Source: Mesorhizobium australicum (GTDB lineage: Bacteria > Pseudomonadota > Alphaproteobacteria > Rhizobiales > Rhizobiaceae). Taken from it: DNA of 64,000 bases. Positions 25,910 to 35,740 of the stretch are shown piece by piece (position 1 is the first letter of the stretch; each line of letters starts with the position of its first letter). The position numbers and the translations under genes are program-made. Under the pieces are notes generated by a model. It was not told the DNA's origin, did no database searches, and was given only the letters and a program-made list of their open reading frames with translations. The stretch spans positions 4,092,001-4,156,000 of the forward strand of contig NZ_FXBL01000004.1 in NCBI RefSeq assembly GCF_900177325.1. The letters run 5' to 3'.

Positions 25910-26839
25910 CTAGCTGCGGCGGCCGATGTGCTCCTCGCCGCGCCGCTGGGCCAGGTCGACCTGACGCTGGCGTTCGGCGTACCGGTCCCGGTCGGCATCG
26001 CTGCGCACCTCGTGGCAGTGCGGGCAGGACACGCCGGGATGGTAGTGCGGCGCGGCGCGATCGGCGGCGGTGAGCGGCATCCGGCAGGCGCGACACAGCT
26101 CCGCCTCCCCCTCCTCCAGCCCGTGCCTCACGGCCACGCGCTCGTCGAAGACGAAGCATTCGCCTTCCCACAGGCTGTCCGACGCGGGAACATCCTCGAG
26201 ATATTTCAGGATGCCGCCCTTGAGGTGGTAGACGTCCTCGATGCCGAGCGAACGGACATAGGCCGTCGCCTTCTCGCAGCGTATGCCGCCGGTGCAGAAC
26301 ATTGCCACCTTGCGGCCTTCGAGCAGGTCGCGGTTCGCTTCCGCCCAGGCGGGGAACTCGCGGAACGACTTCGTCGCCGGGTCGACAGCGCCGCGAAAGG
26401 TGCCGATCGCCACCTCATAGTCATTGCGCGTGTCGATGACGACCGTGTCCGGATCGCTGATCAGCGCGTTCCATTCGCCGGCCGGGACATAGGCGCCCGC
26501 CGCGAGCGCCGGGTCGATCTCGGGCCTGCCCATGGTGACGATCTCGGCCTTCAGCCGCACCTTGAGCCGGTGGAACGGCATCTCCGAGGCGCGGCTGAAC
26601 TTGATCTCCAGATCGGAAAGTCCGTGCGCGGCAAGGCGCTCGACAAGCGCTTCGATCGCCTCTTCGCTGCCCGCCACGGTACCGTTGATGCCCTCGCGCG
26701 CAATGAGCAGCGTGCCCTTGATCCCCTGTCCGCAGCAGAACGGCGCGAGATCGGCACGCAGCGCCGCGGGGTCCGCGACCGGCACGAACCTGTAGAGCGC
26801 GGCGACCCGGAAAGGCCTGTTGGGGGTGGATCGATCCAT
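25910..26839 (-). CDS. trhO: tRNA uridine(34) hydroxylase, rhodanese family
   Basis: 309 aa. TrhO installs 5-hydroxyuridine at the wobble base of some tRNAs, using oxygen. Layout: N-terminal acylphosphatase-like domain (1-95, [16 protein letters not shown]), rhodanese domain with catalytic cysteine in [11 protein letters not shown] (C182, with C188), and a C-terminal region with zinc-type cysteines (CRAC, CPHCHE). Length and order match YceA/TrhO. It is a single gene. Confidence 0.93.
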   Translation of the reverse strand: MDRSTPNRPFRVAALYRFVPVADPAALRADLAPFCCGQGIKGTLLIAREGINGTVAGSEEAIEALVERLAAHGLSDLEIKFSRASEMPFHRLKVRLKAEIVTMGRPEIDPALAAGAYVPAGEWNALISDPDTVVIDTRNDYEVAIGTFRGAVDPATKSFREFPAWAEANRDLLEGRKVAMFCTGGIRCEKATAYVRSLGIEDVYHLKGGILKYLEDVPASDSLWEGECFVFDERVAVRHGLEEGEAELCRACRMPLTAADRAAPHYHPGVSCPHCHEVRSDADRDRYAERQRQVDLAQRRGEEHIGRRS

Positions 26840-27004
26840 GACCGCTGCGCCTAGACCCTCGATGCGGCGATTTCAAGTACGCCCGGATTTCCAGGCCTTT
26901 GCCGGCACGGAAGGTCATCGCCGGACCGCCGCAACCGAAAAATCGATCCCCGCCTCCCCAGGACTGCCCCACTCTTGCGCAGAACCAGCACGGGAGAGGC
27001 AATC

Positions 27005-27910
27005 ATGTTCAGCAACAGCGAGATCGAGACGATCGCCGTGCGCAGCGGCCTGGAGCCGGCCGCGCTGCTCGCGATCGCGGAGGTCGAATCGGCCGGCAAG
27101 GCCTTCGCCAATGTCGACGGCCGGCGCGAGCCGCTGATCCGCTTCGAAGGGCACTATTTCGACCGCCGGCTGCCCGCCGGCAAGCGCGCCGCCGCGCGGG
27201 CGGCAGGTCTTGCGAACCCGAAGGCCGGCGCGGTGAAGAACCCGGCCTCGCAGGCGGCGCGCTGGGCGATGCTCGCGAAGGCGGCCGCGATCGACCACAA
27301 GGCCGCGCACGAATCCGTCTCCTGGGGGCTCGGCCAGGTGATGGGCGCGCATTGGGAATGGCTGGACTATGCCAGCATCGACGCACTGGTTGCCGAGGCA
27401 CGCGCCGGCGCGGGCGGGCAGGTCGCGCTGATGGCGCGCTTCATTGAGAAGGCCGGGCTCGCCGGCGCGATCCGCCGACGCGACTGGACCGCCTTCGCGC
27501 GCGGCTACAACGGCCCCGACTACAGGCGCCACGGCTACGACCGCAAGATCGCCACGGCCTATGCGAAATATGCCGACGAGATCGCAGCCGCGTCGCCGAC
27601 CACGGCCAACGCCCCGCTGCGGCGCAGGTCCGCGGGCAAGGCCGTGCGGGAGTTGCAGGACCTTCTCGCAGCCGCCGGCTACTGGGTCTCGTCGGACGGC
27701 ATCTTCGGCCCCCAGACGGAAGCCGCCGTGCGAGACGTTCAAAGAGCGCGTTCTCTGGACGTCGATGGTATAGCCGGCCCGAAGACGCTGGAAGCGCTGA
27801 AGGGACCGGCGATCGAGGCTCCGCCCTCGAATACATCCGAGGCTTCGTCGCCGGCTCGATCTTTCTGGCCGTGGTTCCTGCTCTGGCTGCGCGGTCTCTG
27901 GCGCGATTGA
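27005..27910 (+). CDS. N-acetylmuramidase (DUF3380) with peptidoglycan-binding domain
   Basis: 301 aa. Residues 1-195 match the N-acetylmuramidase domain found in phage endolysins: the conserved glutamate is in RFEGHYF (E48), and SWGLGQVMG and YNGPDY follow. Residues about 206-266 are a PG_binding_1 domain (VRELQDLLAAAGYW, DGIFGPQTEAAV). The last 20 residues, FWPWFLLWLRGLW, are a hydrophobic tail that could anchor it. There is no signal peptide. No other phage gene is nearby, so it is either a domesticated lysin or an intrinsic cell-wall enzyme. Confidence 0.87.
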   Translation: MFSNSEIETIAVRSGLEPAALLAIAEVESAGKAFANVDGRREPLIRFEGHYFDRRLPAGKRAAARAAGLANPKAGAVKNPASQAARWAMLAKAAAIDHKAAHESVSWGLGQVMGAHWEWLDYASIDALVAEARAGAGGQVALMARFIEKAGLAGAIRRRDWTAFARGYNGPDYRRHGYDRKIATAYAKYADEIAAASPTTANAPLRRRSAGKAVRELQDLLAAAGYWVSSDGIFGPQTEAAVRDVQRARSLDVDGIAGPKTLEALKGPAIEAPPSNTSEASSPARSFWPWFLLWLRGLWRD

Positions 27911-27974
27911 TGGACTTGGCGGTCGCCATCTGTTAGGCGGTGCAACATCGATCGTGTCAGGGGATGCGCCTGGA

Positions 27975-28619
27975 ATGGCTCAGAAGACCGACCTCCTTCT
28001 TCCCGTCATGACCGGTCAGCCGGTCATCCCCGTCATAAAGATCGCCAGGCTGGCGGATGCCGTTCCGCTGGCGCGGGCGCTGGCGCGTGGCGGGTTGAAG
28101 GCGATCGAGATCACGCTGCGCACGCCCGTCGCGCTCGACGCCATCAAGCTGGTGGCGAACGAGGTCGAAGAGGCGGTGACGGGCGCCGGCACCATCCTCA
28201 ACCGCAAGCACTTCGAGGGCGCCGTCGAGGCCGGTTCGCGCTTCATCGTGAGCCCAGGGCTCACGCCGCAACTGGTCGCGGCCGCCGACGAAAGCAACGT
28301 GCCGCTGCTGCCGGGGGCGGTGACGTCGAGCGAGATCATGACGGCGCTGGAGGCGGGCTATTCGCTGCTCAAGTTCTTCCCTGCCGAGCAGGCCGGGGGC
28401 GCGGCCTATCTGAAGTCGCTGTCGTCGCCGCTGGCAGGCGTGCGCTTCTGCCCAACCGGCGGCGTGACCGAAAAGAACGCCCCGACCTATCTCGGCCTGC
28501 CCAACGTGCTGTGCGTCGGCGGTTCCTGGGTCGCACCGGACGAACTGGTCGCCGACGGCAAGTGGGCGCAGATCGAGGATCTGGCCCGACAGGCGGCGAC
28601 GCTGTCGAAGCCGCGCTGA
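27975..28619 (+). CDS. eda: 2-keto-3-deoxy-6-phosphogluconate aldolase
   Basis: 214 aa class I aldolase of the Entner-Doudoroff pathway, splitting KDPG into pyruvate and glyceraldehyde 3-phosphate. The catalytic glutamate is in AIEITLRT (E45) and the Schiff-base lysine in LLKFFPAE (K133). RFCPTGGV binds phosphate. The usual start is ATG 27975; a GTG at 27954 is possible. The edd gene is not adjacent. A shared terminator lies beyond the stop. Confidence 0.94.
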   Translation: MAQKTDLLLPVMTGQPVIPVIKIARLADAVPLARALARGGLKAIEITLRTPVALDAIKLVANEVEEAVTGAGTILNRKHFEGAVEAGSRFIVSPGLTPQLVAAADESNVPLLPGAVTSSEIMTALEAGYSLLKFFPAEQAGGAAYLKSLSSPLAGVRFCPTGGVTEKNAPTYLGLPNVLCVGGSWVAPDELVADGKWAQIEDLARQAATLSKPR

Positions 28620-28643
28620 CGTAATCCTGAATCCTAAACGAAA

Positions 28644-28663
28644 CCGGGGCCTCAAGGCCCCGG
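28644..28663. terminator. Hairpin terminator between eda and the DUF882 gene
   Basis: CCGGGGCC and GGCCCCGG, perfect 8-bp arms with a TCAA loop. On the minus strand TTTCG follows and on the + strand AAATAT, so it most likely serves the DUF882 gene and probably both convergent genes. Confidence 0.75.
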
Positions 28664-28687
28664 AAATATCGCACGTGAAGGGTCGGC

Positions 28688-30412
28688 TCAGTTTGTGCTG
28701 AACTTGGCCACCGACATGAAGGTCACCGCCTTGCCGGTGAAGCGCTGCGGATCGGGCGCACGCGCCACCTGCTGGAAGCCGGCCGTGTAGACCTCCCTCG
28801 GCGCCTGGCGGATCGACGAGACGGCGAATGCCTTGCCGTCGGGCCGCACCGGCTTCCGGACTGTCGGCTCCGGCGCAAGGGTGCGGTCGACCAAACCGGT
28901 CTTGATCGGAACCTGAACGGGCTTCGGGTCCGGCTTGCTGTCGGCGGACACGGGGCGCGCGGATTTGGGCGTGGTCGCCGGACCGGCGTTGAGCGCCGCG
29001 ACCGGATCGCCGCCACCACGCAACGCATCGCGCGGGCTGGCCGGACGCTCGCCGACAGCAGCGACCTGGCCCACTTCCTGCTGCTCGACGGCATCGGTCA
29101 CCGTAGGACGCGTCTGCGGCACCAGTGCCGCGAGAACGACCGGCGCATCCGGACGGGCGTGCGGGACTGGAATTCCATTCAACTCGGCCGGACGATTCTC
29201 CCTCGCCAGGACGGTTTCGATGGCAAGCTCGCCCGCGGTTGTCGTCGGCTTGCCGGCGATCGCCGTCACAGCGGGCGTGGCTGTCGCCGCAGCGGCAACT
29301 GCCGTCTCGGGCGCGGTGTAGGCAGGGCGAGGCATCGGAACCGGCACGTTCTCGGCTACTGCCTGTACCGCATCGCCGACGGTCAGGTCCTGCGCAGCCG
29401 CCACAGCGGGAGCCACCTCCGCCGCGCCGACATCCACGGACGGACGCGGCGCGAACACCGGCGCCGGCACATCACGCAGCGGCAGCGCCGCGATGATCGT
29501 CGCGGGCGTCTCCGGCTCGGGCTGGGCGGCCTGGACCGGGATCTCCACCGCCGGCGCAGCCGCCGGTGCGGACGCGACTGCGACCGGGGCCTTGGCCACC
29601 GAATCGTCGACCCCGCCGGTCTCCTCTTCCTCGTCGGCGCCACCACCAAACAGCGACGCCAGGAAACCGCGCTTCTTGCCCGCAGGCTCGTCGGCGCTGG
29701 CATAAGCCACCGCGGCGCCCTTGCGCTTCTGGTAGGCGGCAACCGCCTGATCGTAGCCCGGCAGCGGCTTGCCATCGGTCGGCACATGCATCGTGCCACC
29801 CTTCGGGAACACGGCAGCGAGCTCGGTACGGTTCATCTTCGGCCAGTGACGGACATTGCCGACGTCGAGATGAACGAAGGGCGAGCCGGAGGTCGGGTAG
29901 TAGCCGACGCCGCCACCCTGGAGGCGCAGGCCCGCATAGCGCAGTTCCTTCAGCTTCACGCCGGGGATGAAGAAGTCCATCGCCTTGCCGAGCATGTGCT
30001 GGCTCTTTTCGGCAACGCCGCGGCCGCGCTTGCGCAGCATGGAGTTCGTCGCCGGCGACCGATAGGCCGAGACGACGTGGATGTAGCCGCTCGCGCCGAC
30101 ATTCTTGTAGACCTGCCACACGACGTCGAAGAGCCGCGGGTCCATCTTGGTCGGCTCGTTGCGCCGCCAGTCGCGTAGGAAATTGTTGAGCTGCTTCAGG
30201 CCGGACGGAAGATACTTGCCGTTCTTCTTGAACGTGATCTCCGCCTTTTCGCCGGTGTGGATGTAGTAGAGCTTCAGGGAGCGCGTCTCGGCACTGGCCG
30301 AAGAGCCTGCGGCGAGGACACAGCCCAACGCCAGCAACAGGCTGGCACACCAGCGTTGCCAAGAAACAGATCCCGCGTCCCGTCCACTTTGGGGTCGTCC
30401 GATGCTCGTCAA
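28688..30412 (-). CDS. DUF882 (YcbK-like, M15 peptidase family) exported protein with long disordered tail
   Basis: 574 aa. An N-terminal hydrophobic stretch (WCASLLLALGCVLAAG) marks export. The DUF882 domain (about 45-205) keeps the metal-site pieces SAYRSPATN, HMLGKAMDF and HLDVGNVRHWP, as in zinc DD/LD-peptidases of the cell wall. The remaining 350 residues are a low-complexity Ala/Pro/Val-rich tail. There is no ATG; I used TTG 30412 with an AAGG upstream, while TTG 30466 would add 18 residues including an RRDVL that resembles a Tat motif. A CtrA-like half-site lies 82-97 bp upstream. Confidence 0.88.
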   Translation of the reverse strand: MTSIGRPQSGRDAGSVSWQRWCASLLLALGCVLAAGSSASAETRSLKLYYIHTGEKAEITFKKNGKYLPSGLKQLNNFLRDWRRNEPTKMDPRLFDVVWQVYKNVGASGYIHVVSAYRSPATNSMLRKRGRGVAEKSQHMLGKAMDFFIPGVKLKELRYAGLRLQGGGVGYYPTSGSPFVHLDVGNVRHWPKMNRTELAAVFPKGGTMHVPTDGKPLPGYDQAVAAYQKRKGAAVAYASADEPAGKKRGFLASLFGGGADEEEETGGVDDSVAKAPVAVASAPAAAPAVEIPVQAAQPEPETPATIIAALPLRDVPAPVFAPRPSVDVGAAEVAPAVAAAQDLTVGDAVQAVAENVPVPMPRPAYTAPETAVAAAATATPAVTAIAGKPTTTAGELAIETVLARENRPAELNGIPVPHARPDAPVVLAALVPQTRPTVTDAVEQQEVGQVAAVGERPASPRDALRGGGDPVAALNAGPATTPKSARPVSADSKPDPKPVQVPIKTGLVDRTLAPEPTVRKPVRPDGKAFAVSSIRQAPREVYTAGFQQVARAPDPQRFTGKAVTFMSVAKFSTN

Positions 30413-30493
30413 AACGTCTCGCCTTGTCGGCTGATGGTTGGTCCCCGCGGGATGATTCGCAGGCAAAGCTACCCACGATCATCGTGCCTAATG

Positions 30494-30509
30494 GTTAATC
30501 ACAGCTTAG
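30494..30509 (-). promoter_or_regulatory. CtrA-like site upstream of the DUF882 gene, one mismatch
   Basis: On the minus strand CTAAGCTGTGATTAAC matches TTAA-N7-TTAAC at all but the first base. It sits 82-97 bp from the chosen start of a cell-wall protein gene, a plausible target for cell-cycle control. It could be chance. Confidence 0.35.
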
Positions 30510-30611
30510 TGAAGCTCAAATGCGGTGACACAATGGCAGCATGTTGGCAAGCGCGTGAGGCGTCCCGGCATGGTAAACGAACGCCTTCCGAGAGGGGATA
30601 ACGGGGAAATT

Positions 30612-32162
<1,551 letters not shown>

Positions 32163-32266
32163 GGTGCATCAACTTGGCACAGGCTCCTAAACAACGGCTC
32201 AACAAAGCCGGTATACGAATGCTTACGGCCGGTTTAGGAATGCCGTACACTTCGACAGGATCCGGA

Positions 32267-34099
32267 ATGTTGAACGACTTTATCGCCCGCACCCATCTTG
32301 CGCCGCAAAGCGCCGCGGCAAAGGCGCCGACGACAGGCGCCCTGCCCGAATGGAACCTGTCCGATCTCTATCCGTCGATGGACGGGCCGGAGCTCGCAGG
32401 CGACATCGCCCGCGCCCTGTCGGAATCGGCCACCTTCGAGAACCGGTGGAAGGGCAAGCTCGCAGACGAGGCCGCGAAGGGCGGGCTCGGCGCGGCGATG
32501 GCGGAATATGAGGCGCTGGAGGAGTTGATCGGCCGCATCGTCTCCTATGCGGGTCTCGTCTATTCCGGCGACACGTCCGATCCCAAGCGCGCGAAGCTCT
32601 ACGGCGACGTCCAGGAAAAGATGACAGATGCGAGCGCGCATACGCTCTTCTTCGCGCTCGAACTGAACAAGATCGGCGACGAGGCGATCGAAGCCGCGTT
32701 CGATCACGATAAAGGCTTTGCGCACTACAAGCCCTGGATCGTCGATCTCCGAAAGGAAAAGCCCTACCAGCTCGAGGATCGTGTCGAACAGCTCTTCCAC
32801 GAGAAGTCCGTGACCGGCCGCGGCGCCTGGAACCGCCTCTTCGACGAGACGATGACCAGCCTGCGCTTCACGGTCGACGGCGAGGAACTGACGCTGGAGC
32901 CGACGCTCAACAAGCTGCAGGACGCCGACCCGGAGACCCGCCGCAAGGCGTCGGAGGCGCTGGCAGCGACCTTCAAGGCCAACCTGCGCACTTTCACGCT
33001 GATCACCAACACACTGGCGAAGGACAAGGAAATCTCCGACCGCTGGCGCGGCTTCGAGGATATCGCGGACTCGCGCCACCTCGCCAACCGCGTCGAGCGC
33101 AGTGTCGTCGACGCGCTGGCGACCGCCGTGCGCGAGGCCTATCCGAGCCTCTCGCATCGCTACTACGCGATGAAGGCGAAGTGGCTGGGCCTCGAGAAGC
33201 TCAACAACTGGGACCGCAACGCGCCGCTGCCCGACACGCCACAGGCCGTGATCGGCTGGGACGAGGCCAAGCACACGGTGCTGTCGGCCTACCAGCTGTT
33301 CTCGCCCGACATGGCCGAGATCGCCCGCACGTTCTTCGACAGGAGCTGGATCGACGCCGCGGTCCGCCCGGGCAAGGCGCCGGGCGCCTTCGCGCACCCC
33401 ACCGTGCCATCGGTCCACCCCTACGTCCTCGTCAACTACATGGGCAAGCCGCGCGACGTGATGACGCTGGCGCACGAGCTCGGCCATGGCGTGCATCAGG
33501 TGCTTGCAGGCGCGCAGGGCGCGCTGATGGCGTCGACGCCGCTGACGCTTGCGGAGACGGCGTCGGTCTTCGGCGAGATGCTCACCTTCCGCTCGCTGCT
33601 CGACCAGACCCGTGAGCCGCGCGAGCGCAAGGCGATGCTGGCGCAGAAGGTCGAGGACATGATCAACACGGTCGTGCGCCAGATCGCCTTCTACGAGTTC
33701 GAGCGAAAGGTGCACACCGAGCGGCGCAACGGCGAGCTGACCTCCGACCGGATCGGCGAGCTCTGGCTGGAAGTGCAGTCGGAGAGCCTCGGCCCGGCGA
33801 TCGCGCTGCAGCCGGGCTACGAGACCTTCTGGACCTATATCCCCCATTTCATCCACTCGCCCTTCTACGTCTACGCCTATGCATTCGGGGACTGCCTGGT
33901 GAACTCGCTCTACGCGGTCTACCAGAATGCCGAATCCGGCTTCCAGGAGAAGTATTTCGACATGCTGAGGGCCGGCGGCACAAAGCATCATTCGGAGCTT
34001 CTGGCGCCCTTCGGCCTCGACGCCTCCGATCCGCAGTTCTGGGCCAGGGGGCTGTCGGTGATCGCCGGGCTGATCGACGAGCTCGAAGCGATGGGGTGA
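32267..34099 (+). CDS. pepF: Oligoendopeptidase F, M3 family
   Basis: 610 aa zinc peptidase that trims short peptides in the cytoplasm. The zinc site HELGH is at H403-H407, with the third ligand in ETASVFGE downstream. ALMASTPLTLAE and the C-terminal FIHSPFYVYAYAFG are typical of PepF. I chose ATG 32267 (AGGA upstream); ATG 32240 is possible. The gap to the sigma-54 regulator gene contains CCTAAAC/GTTTAGG arms 40 bp apart. I see no sigma-54 promoter there. Confidence 0.92.
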   Translation: MLNDFIARTHLAPQSAAAKAPTTGALPEWNLSDLYPSMDGPELAGDIARALSESATFENRWKGKLADEAAKGGLGAAMAEYEALEELIGRIVSYAGLVYSGDTSDPKRAKLYGDVQEKMTDASAHTLFFALELNKIGDEAIEAAFDHDKGFAHYKPWIVDLRKEKPYQLEDRVEQLFHEKSVTGRGAWNRLFDETMTSLRFTVDGEELTLEPTLNKLQDADPETRRKASEALAATFKANLRTFTLITNTLAKDKEISDRWRGFEDIADSRHLANRVERSVVDALATAVREAYPSLSHRYYAMKAKWLGLEKLNNWDRNAPLPDTPQAVIGWDEAKHTVLSAYQLFSPDMAEIARTFFDRSWIDAAVRPGKAPGAFAHPTVPSVHPYVLVNYMGKPRDVMTLAHELGHGVHQVLAGAQGALMASTPLTLAETASVFGEMLTFRSLLDQTREPRERKAMLAQKVEDMINTVVRQIAFYEFERKVHTERRNGELTSDRIGELWLEVQSESLGPAIALQPGYETFWTYIPHFIHSPFYVYAYAFGDCLVNSLYAVYQNAESGFQEKYFDMLRAGGTKHHSELLAPFGLDASDPQFWARGLSVIAGLIDELEAMG

Positions 34100-34153
34100 G
34101 CCGCTTGGCGGCTCTGCCCGTTCGCGCTAGATTCGGGATTGAGGAGCCAAGCG

Positions 34154-34429
34154 ATGAACATCCCGCTCAAGAAGCAGCAGGCACAGTGGATCGCCGAACA
34201 AGTGAGTTCCGGTCGCTACCGCGATGAACTCGAAGCGATCGAGGACGCCATCACGGCTAAGATGCGCGAAGACGAGGCTGACTGGGCCGCGGCCAGGGAA
34301 GAATTGCGCGAAAAGCTGCGCCGGTCCGAAGAGGACATCCGCGACGGCCGCGTTGTGGTGGCCAACGATGCATTCTGGAACGAGATCGATGAGAGGATCG
34401 ACCGGATAGAAGCAACTCGGAAAGCATGA
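34154..34429 (+). CDS. ParD-type antitoxin
   Basis: 91 aa. The N-terminus MNIPLKKQQAQWIAEQVSSG is the ribbon-helix-helix of the ParD/CopG class, followed by a long charged helix (KMREDEADWAAAREEL) and an acidic C-terminus that binds the toxin. GAGGAG precedes the ATG. Its stop overlaps the toxin start as ATGA, standard for a type II pair. Confidence 0.9.
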   Translation: MNIPLKKQQAQWIAEQVSSGRYRDELEAIEDAITAKMREDEADWAAAREELREKLRRSEEDIRDGRVVVANDAFWNEIDERIDRIEATRKA

Positions 34430-34725
34430 CCGCCCGGATCGTTTTCACCGAAAACGCGCGGGAAGATCTGCGAAACATCGCCGAACATATCGCCTTGGAA
34501 AATCCGACGCGTGCCCGTTCTTTCGTTGCCGAGCTGCGATCTCGGCTAGAGGCTAAGCTGTCGGTGTTTCCCGCTGGCGGTCCGGCAATCGGGAAATACC
34601 GCTATACCGTTGTCGGCCGATATGTTGCGATTTACCGCACGACCCATAACCCCGACACAGTCAGCATCGTCATGGTGACCGAAGGCCACCGCGATTGGCA
34701 GCGTATGATCGAGGATATGATCTGA
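34426..34725 (+). CDS. ParE/RelE-fold toxin
   Basis: 99 aa. Motifs of the RelE/ParE superfamily are visible: FTENAREDLRNIAEHIA at the N-terminus, GKYRYTVVGRYVAIYR in the sheet, and a C-terminal EGHRDWQRMI close to the ParE GRRD/HRxD region. With a ParD-type antitoxin in front, gyrase poisoning (ParE) is more likely than mRNA cleavage. The gene ends inside the predicted start of the next gene. Confidence 0.9.
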   Translation: MTARIVFTENAREDLRNIAEHIALENPTRARSFVAELRSRLEAKLSVFPAGGPAIGKYRYTVVGRYVAIYRTTHNPDTVSIVMVTEGHRDWQRMIEDMI

Positions 34726-35636
34726 AATCCTCTTTCCCCACCCCCTATGACGGCTCGTCGCGTCCGTTCACCATCGGTTTGAAGCCGATCGATCCGGCCG
34801 AGTGGATCGTGCCTGCGGACAACCTCGAAGCGATGCTTGCCGAGAAGGACCGGCTGAACCGCGAGATTCCGGATCTCGTCTTCGTCGAGGAGCCGGGCAC
34901 GCGCGGCGCGCAGGCGGAATTGCGCGACCTGCTGGCGGCGCATCTCCTCGAATGCCAGCCCGTGCTGTATCGGCGCGACGGAAACGCGATCTCGGTCGGC
35001 GGTGTCCGGACGGTGGAACTGGCCGATGCAGACCGTGCGCCGCTGCTCGCCGCCGCCGGTCTCGTTGCGGACGACCTGGTGCTGATGCGCAAGGACGACA
35101 GCGGCTGGAGGCTCGTCGCCGCCTCGCTGTGCTTTCCTTCCTCCTGGACCCTGTCGGAAAAATTCGGCCGGCCTCTGCAGCAGATCCACACGCCCGTCCC
35201 CGGCTTCGGCGAGGGCACGCGCATGGCAGACGTGATCCAGCGCATCTTCGACAACCTCCAGCCGGGCCAGCCCGTAATCCGCTGGAACTGGTCGCTGCAG
35301 GCCGACCGCGCGCTCTACAAGCCGCTCTCCTCGGTCCAGCGCGACGAGCGCGCCGCGGCCCGACCGCCGCGCTTTGCAGACGGCGCAGCCTCCGCCTTCA
35401 TCCGGGTCGAACGCCAGACGCTGCGCAAGCTGCCGGTATCGGGCGACATCGTCTTCACGATCCGCATCGACCTCGACCCGATGTCAGCGTTGAAGACGCA
35501 TCCGGACGGCGCACGCCTGGCGGCGGGCCTCGCCGCGCAGCTTGCGGCGCTCGACAGTGCACAGGTCGATTACAAGGGTTTCGGCGCCGATCGCGACCGT
35601 CTGATTGCGGATCTGCAACAAGTCGCTGCCGGGTAA
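34695..35636 (+). CDS. Heme-dependent oxidative N-demethylase family (DUF3445)
   Basis: 313 aa. The conserved opening PYDGSSRPFTIGLKPID, the mid-protein CFPSSWTLSEKFGRPL and IHTPVPGF, and WNWSLQADRALYKP match the HDOD/DUF3445 family, which uses heme to demethylate secondary amines. There is no ATG or GTG before residue 47. The only upstream start is a TTG at 34695 that overlaps the ParE gene by 31 bp. The toxin module may have replaced the native start region. Confidence 0.85.
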   Translation: MAAYDRGYDLKSSFPTPYDGSSRPFTIGLKPIDPAEWIVPADNLEAMLAEKDRLNREIPDLVFVEEPGTRGAQAELRDLLAAHLLECQPVLYRRDGNAISVGGVRTVELADADRAPLLAAAGLVADDLVLMRKDDSGWRLVAASLCFPSSWTLSEKFGRPLQQIHTPVPGFGEGTRMADVIQRIFDNLQPGQPVIRWNWSLQADRALYKPLSSVQRDERAAARPPRFADGAASAFIRVERQTLRKLPVSGDIVFTIRIDLDPMSALKTHPDGARLAAGLAAQLAALDSAQVDYKGFGADRDRLIADLQQVAAG

Positions 35637-35740
35637 CCGTGTTCTGGCAAACCGCTTTCCGCTTTATTGTGACAGGCTAATATGGTTTGACCGGGGTGCG
35701 GCCGTTCAAAAAGGCCGGATATTGAAGGAGTTTTTAAAGA

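Noticed and set aside
32170..32190. TGGCAC resembling a sigma-54 -24 box before the oligopeptidase gene
   Set aside because: The required GC-containing -12 element (TTGCA-like) is missing at the right distance.
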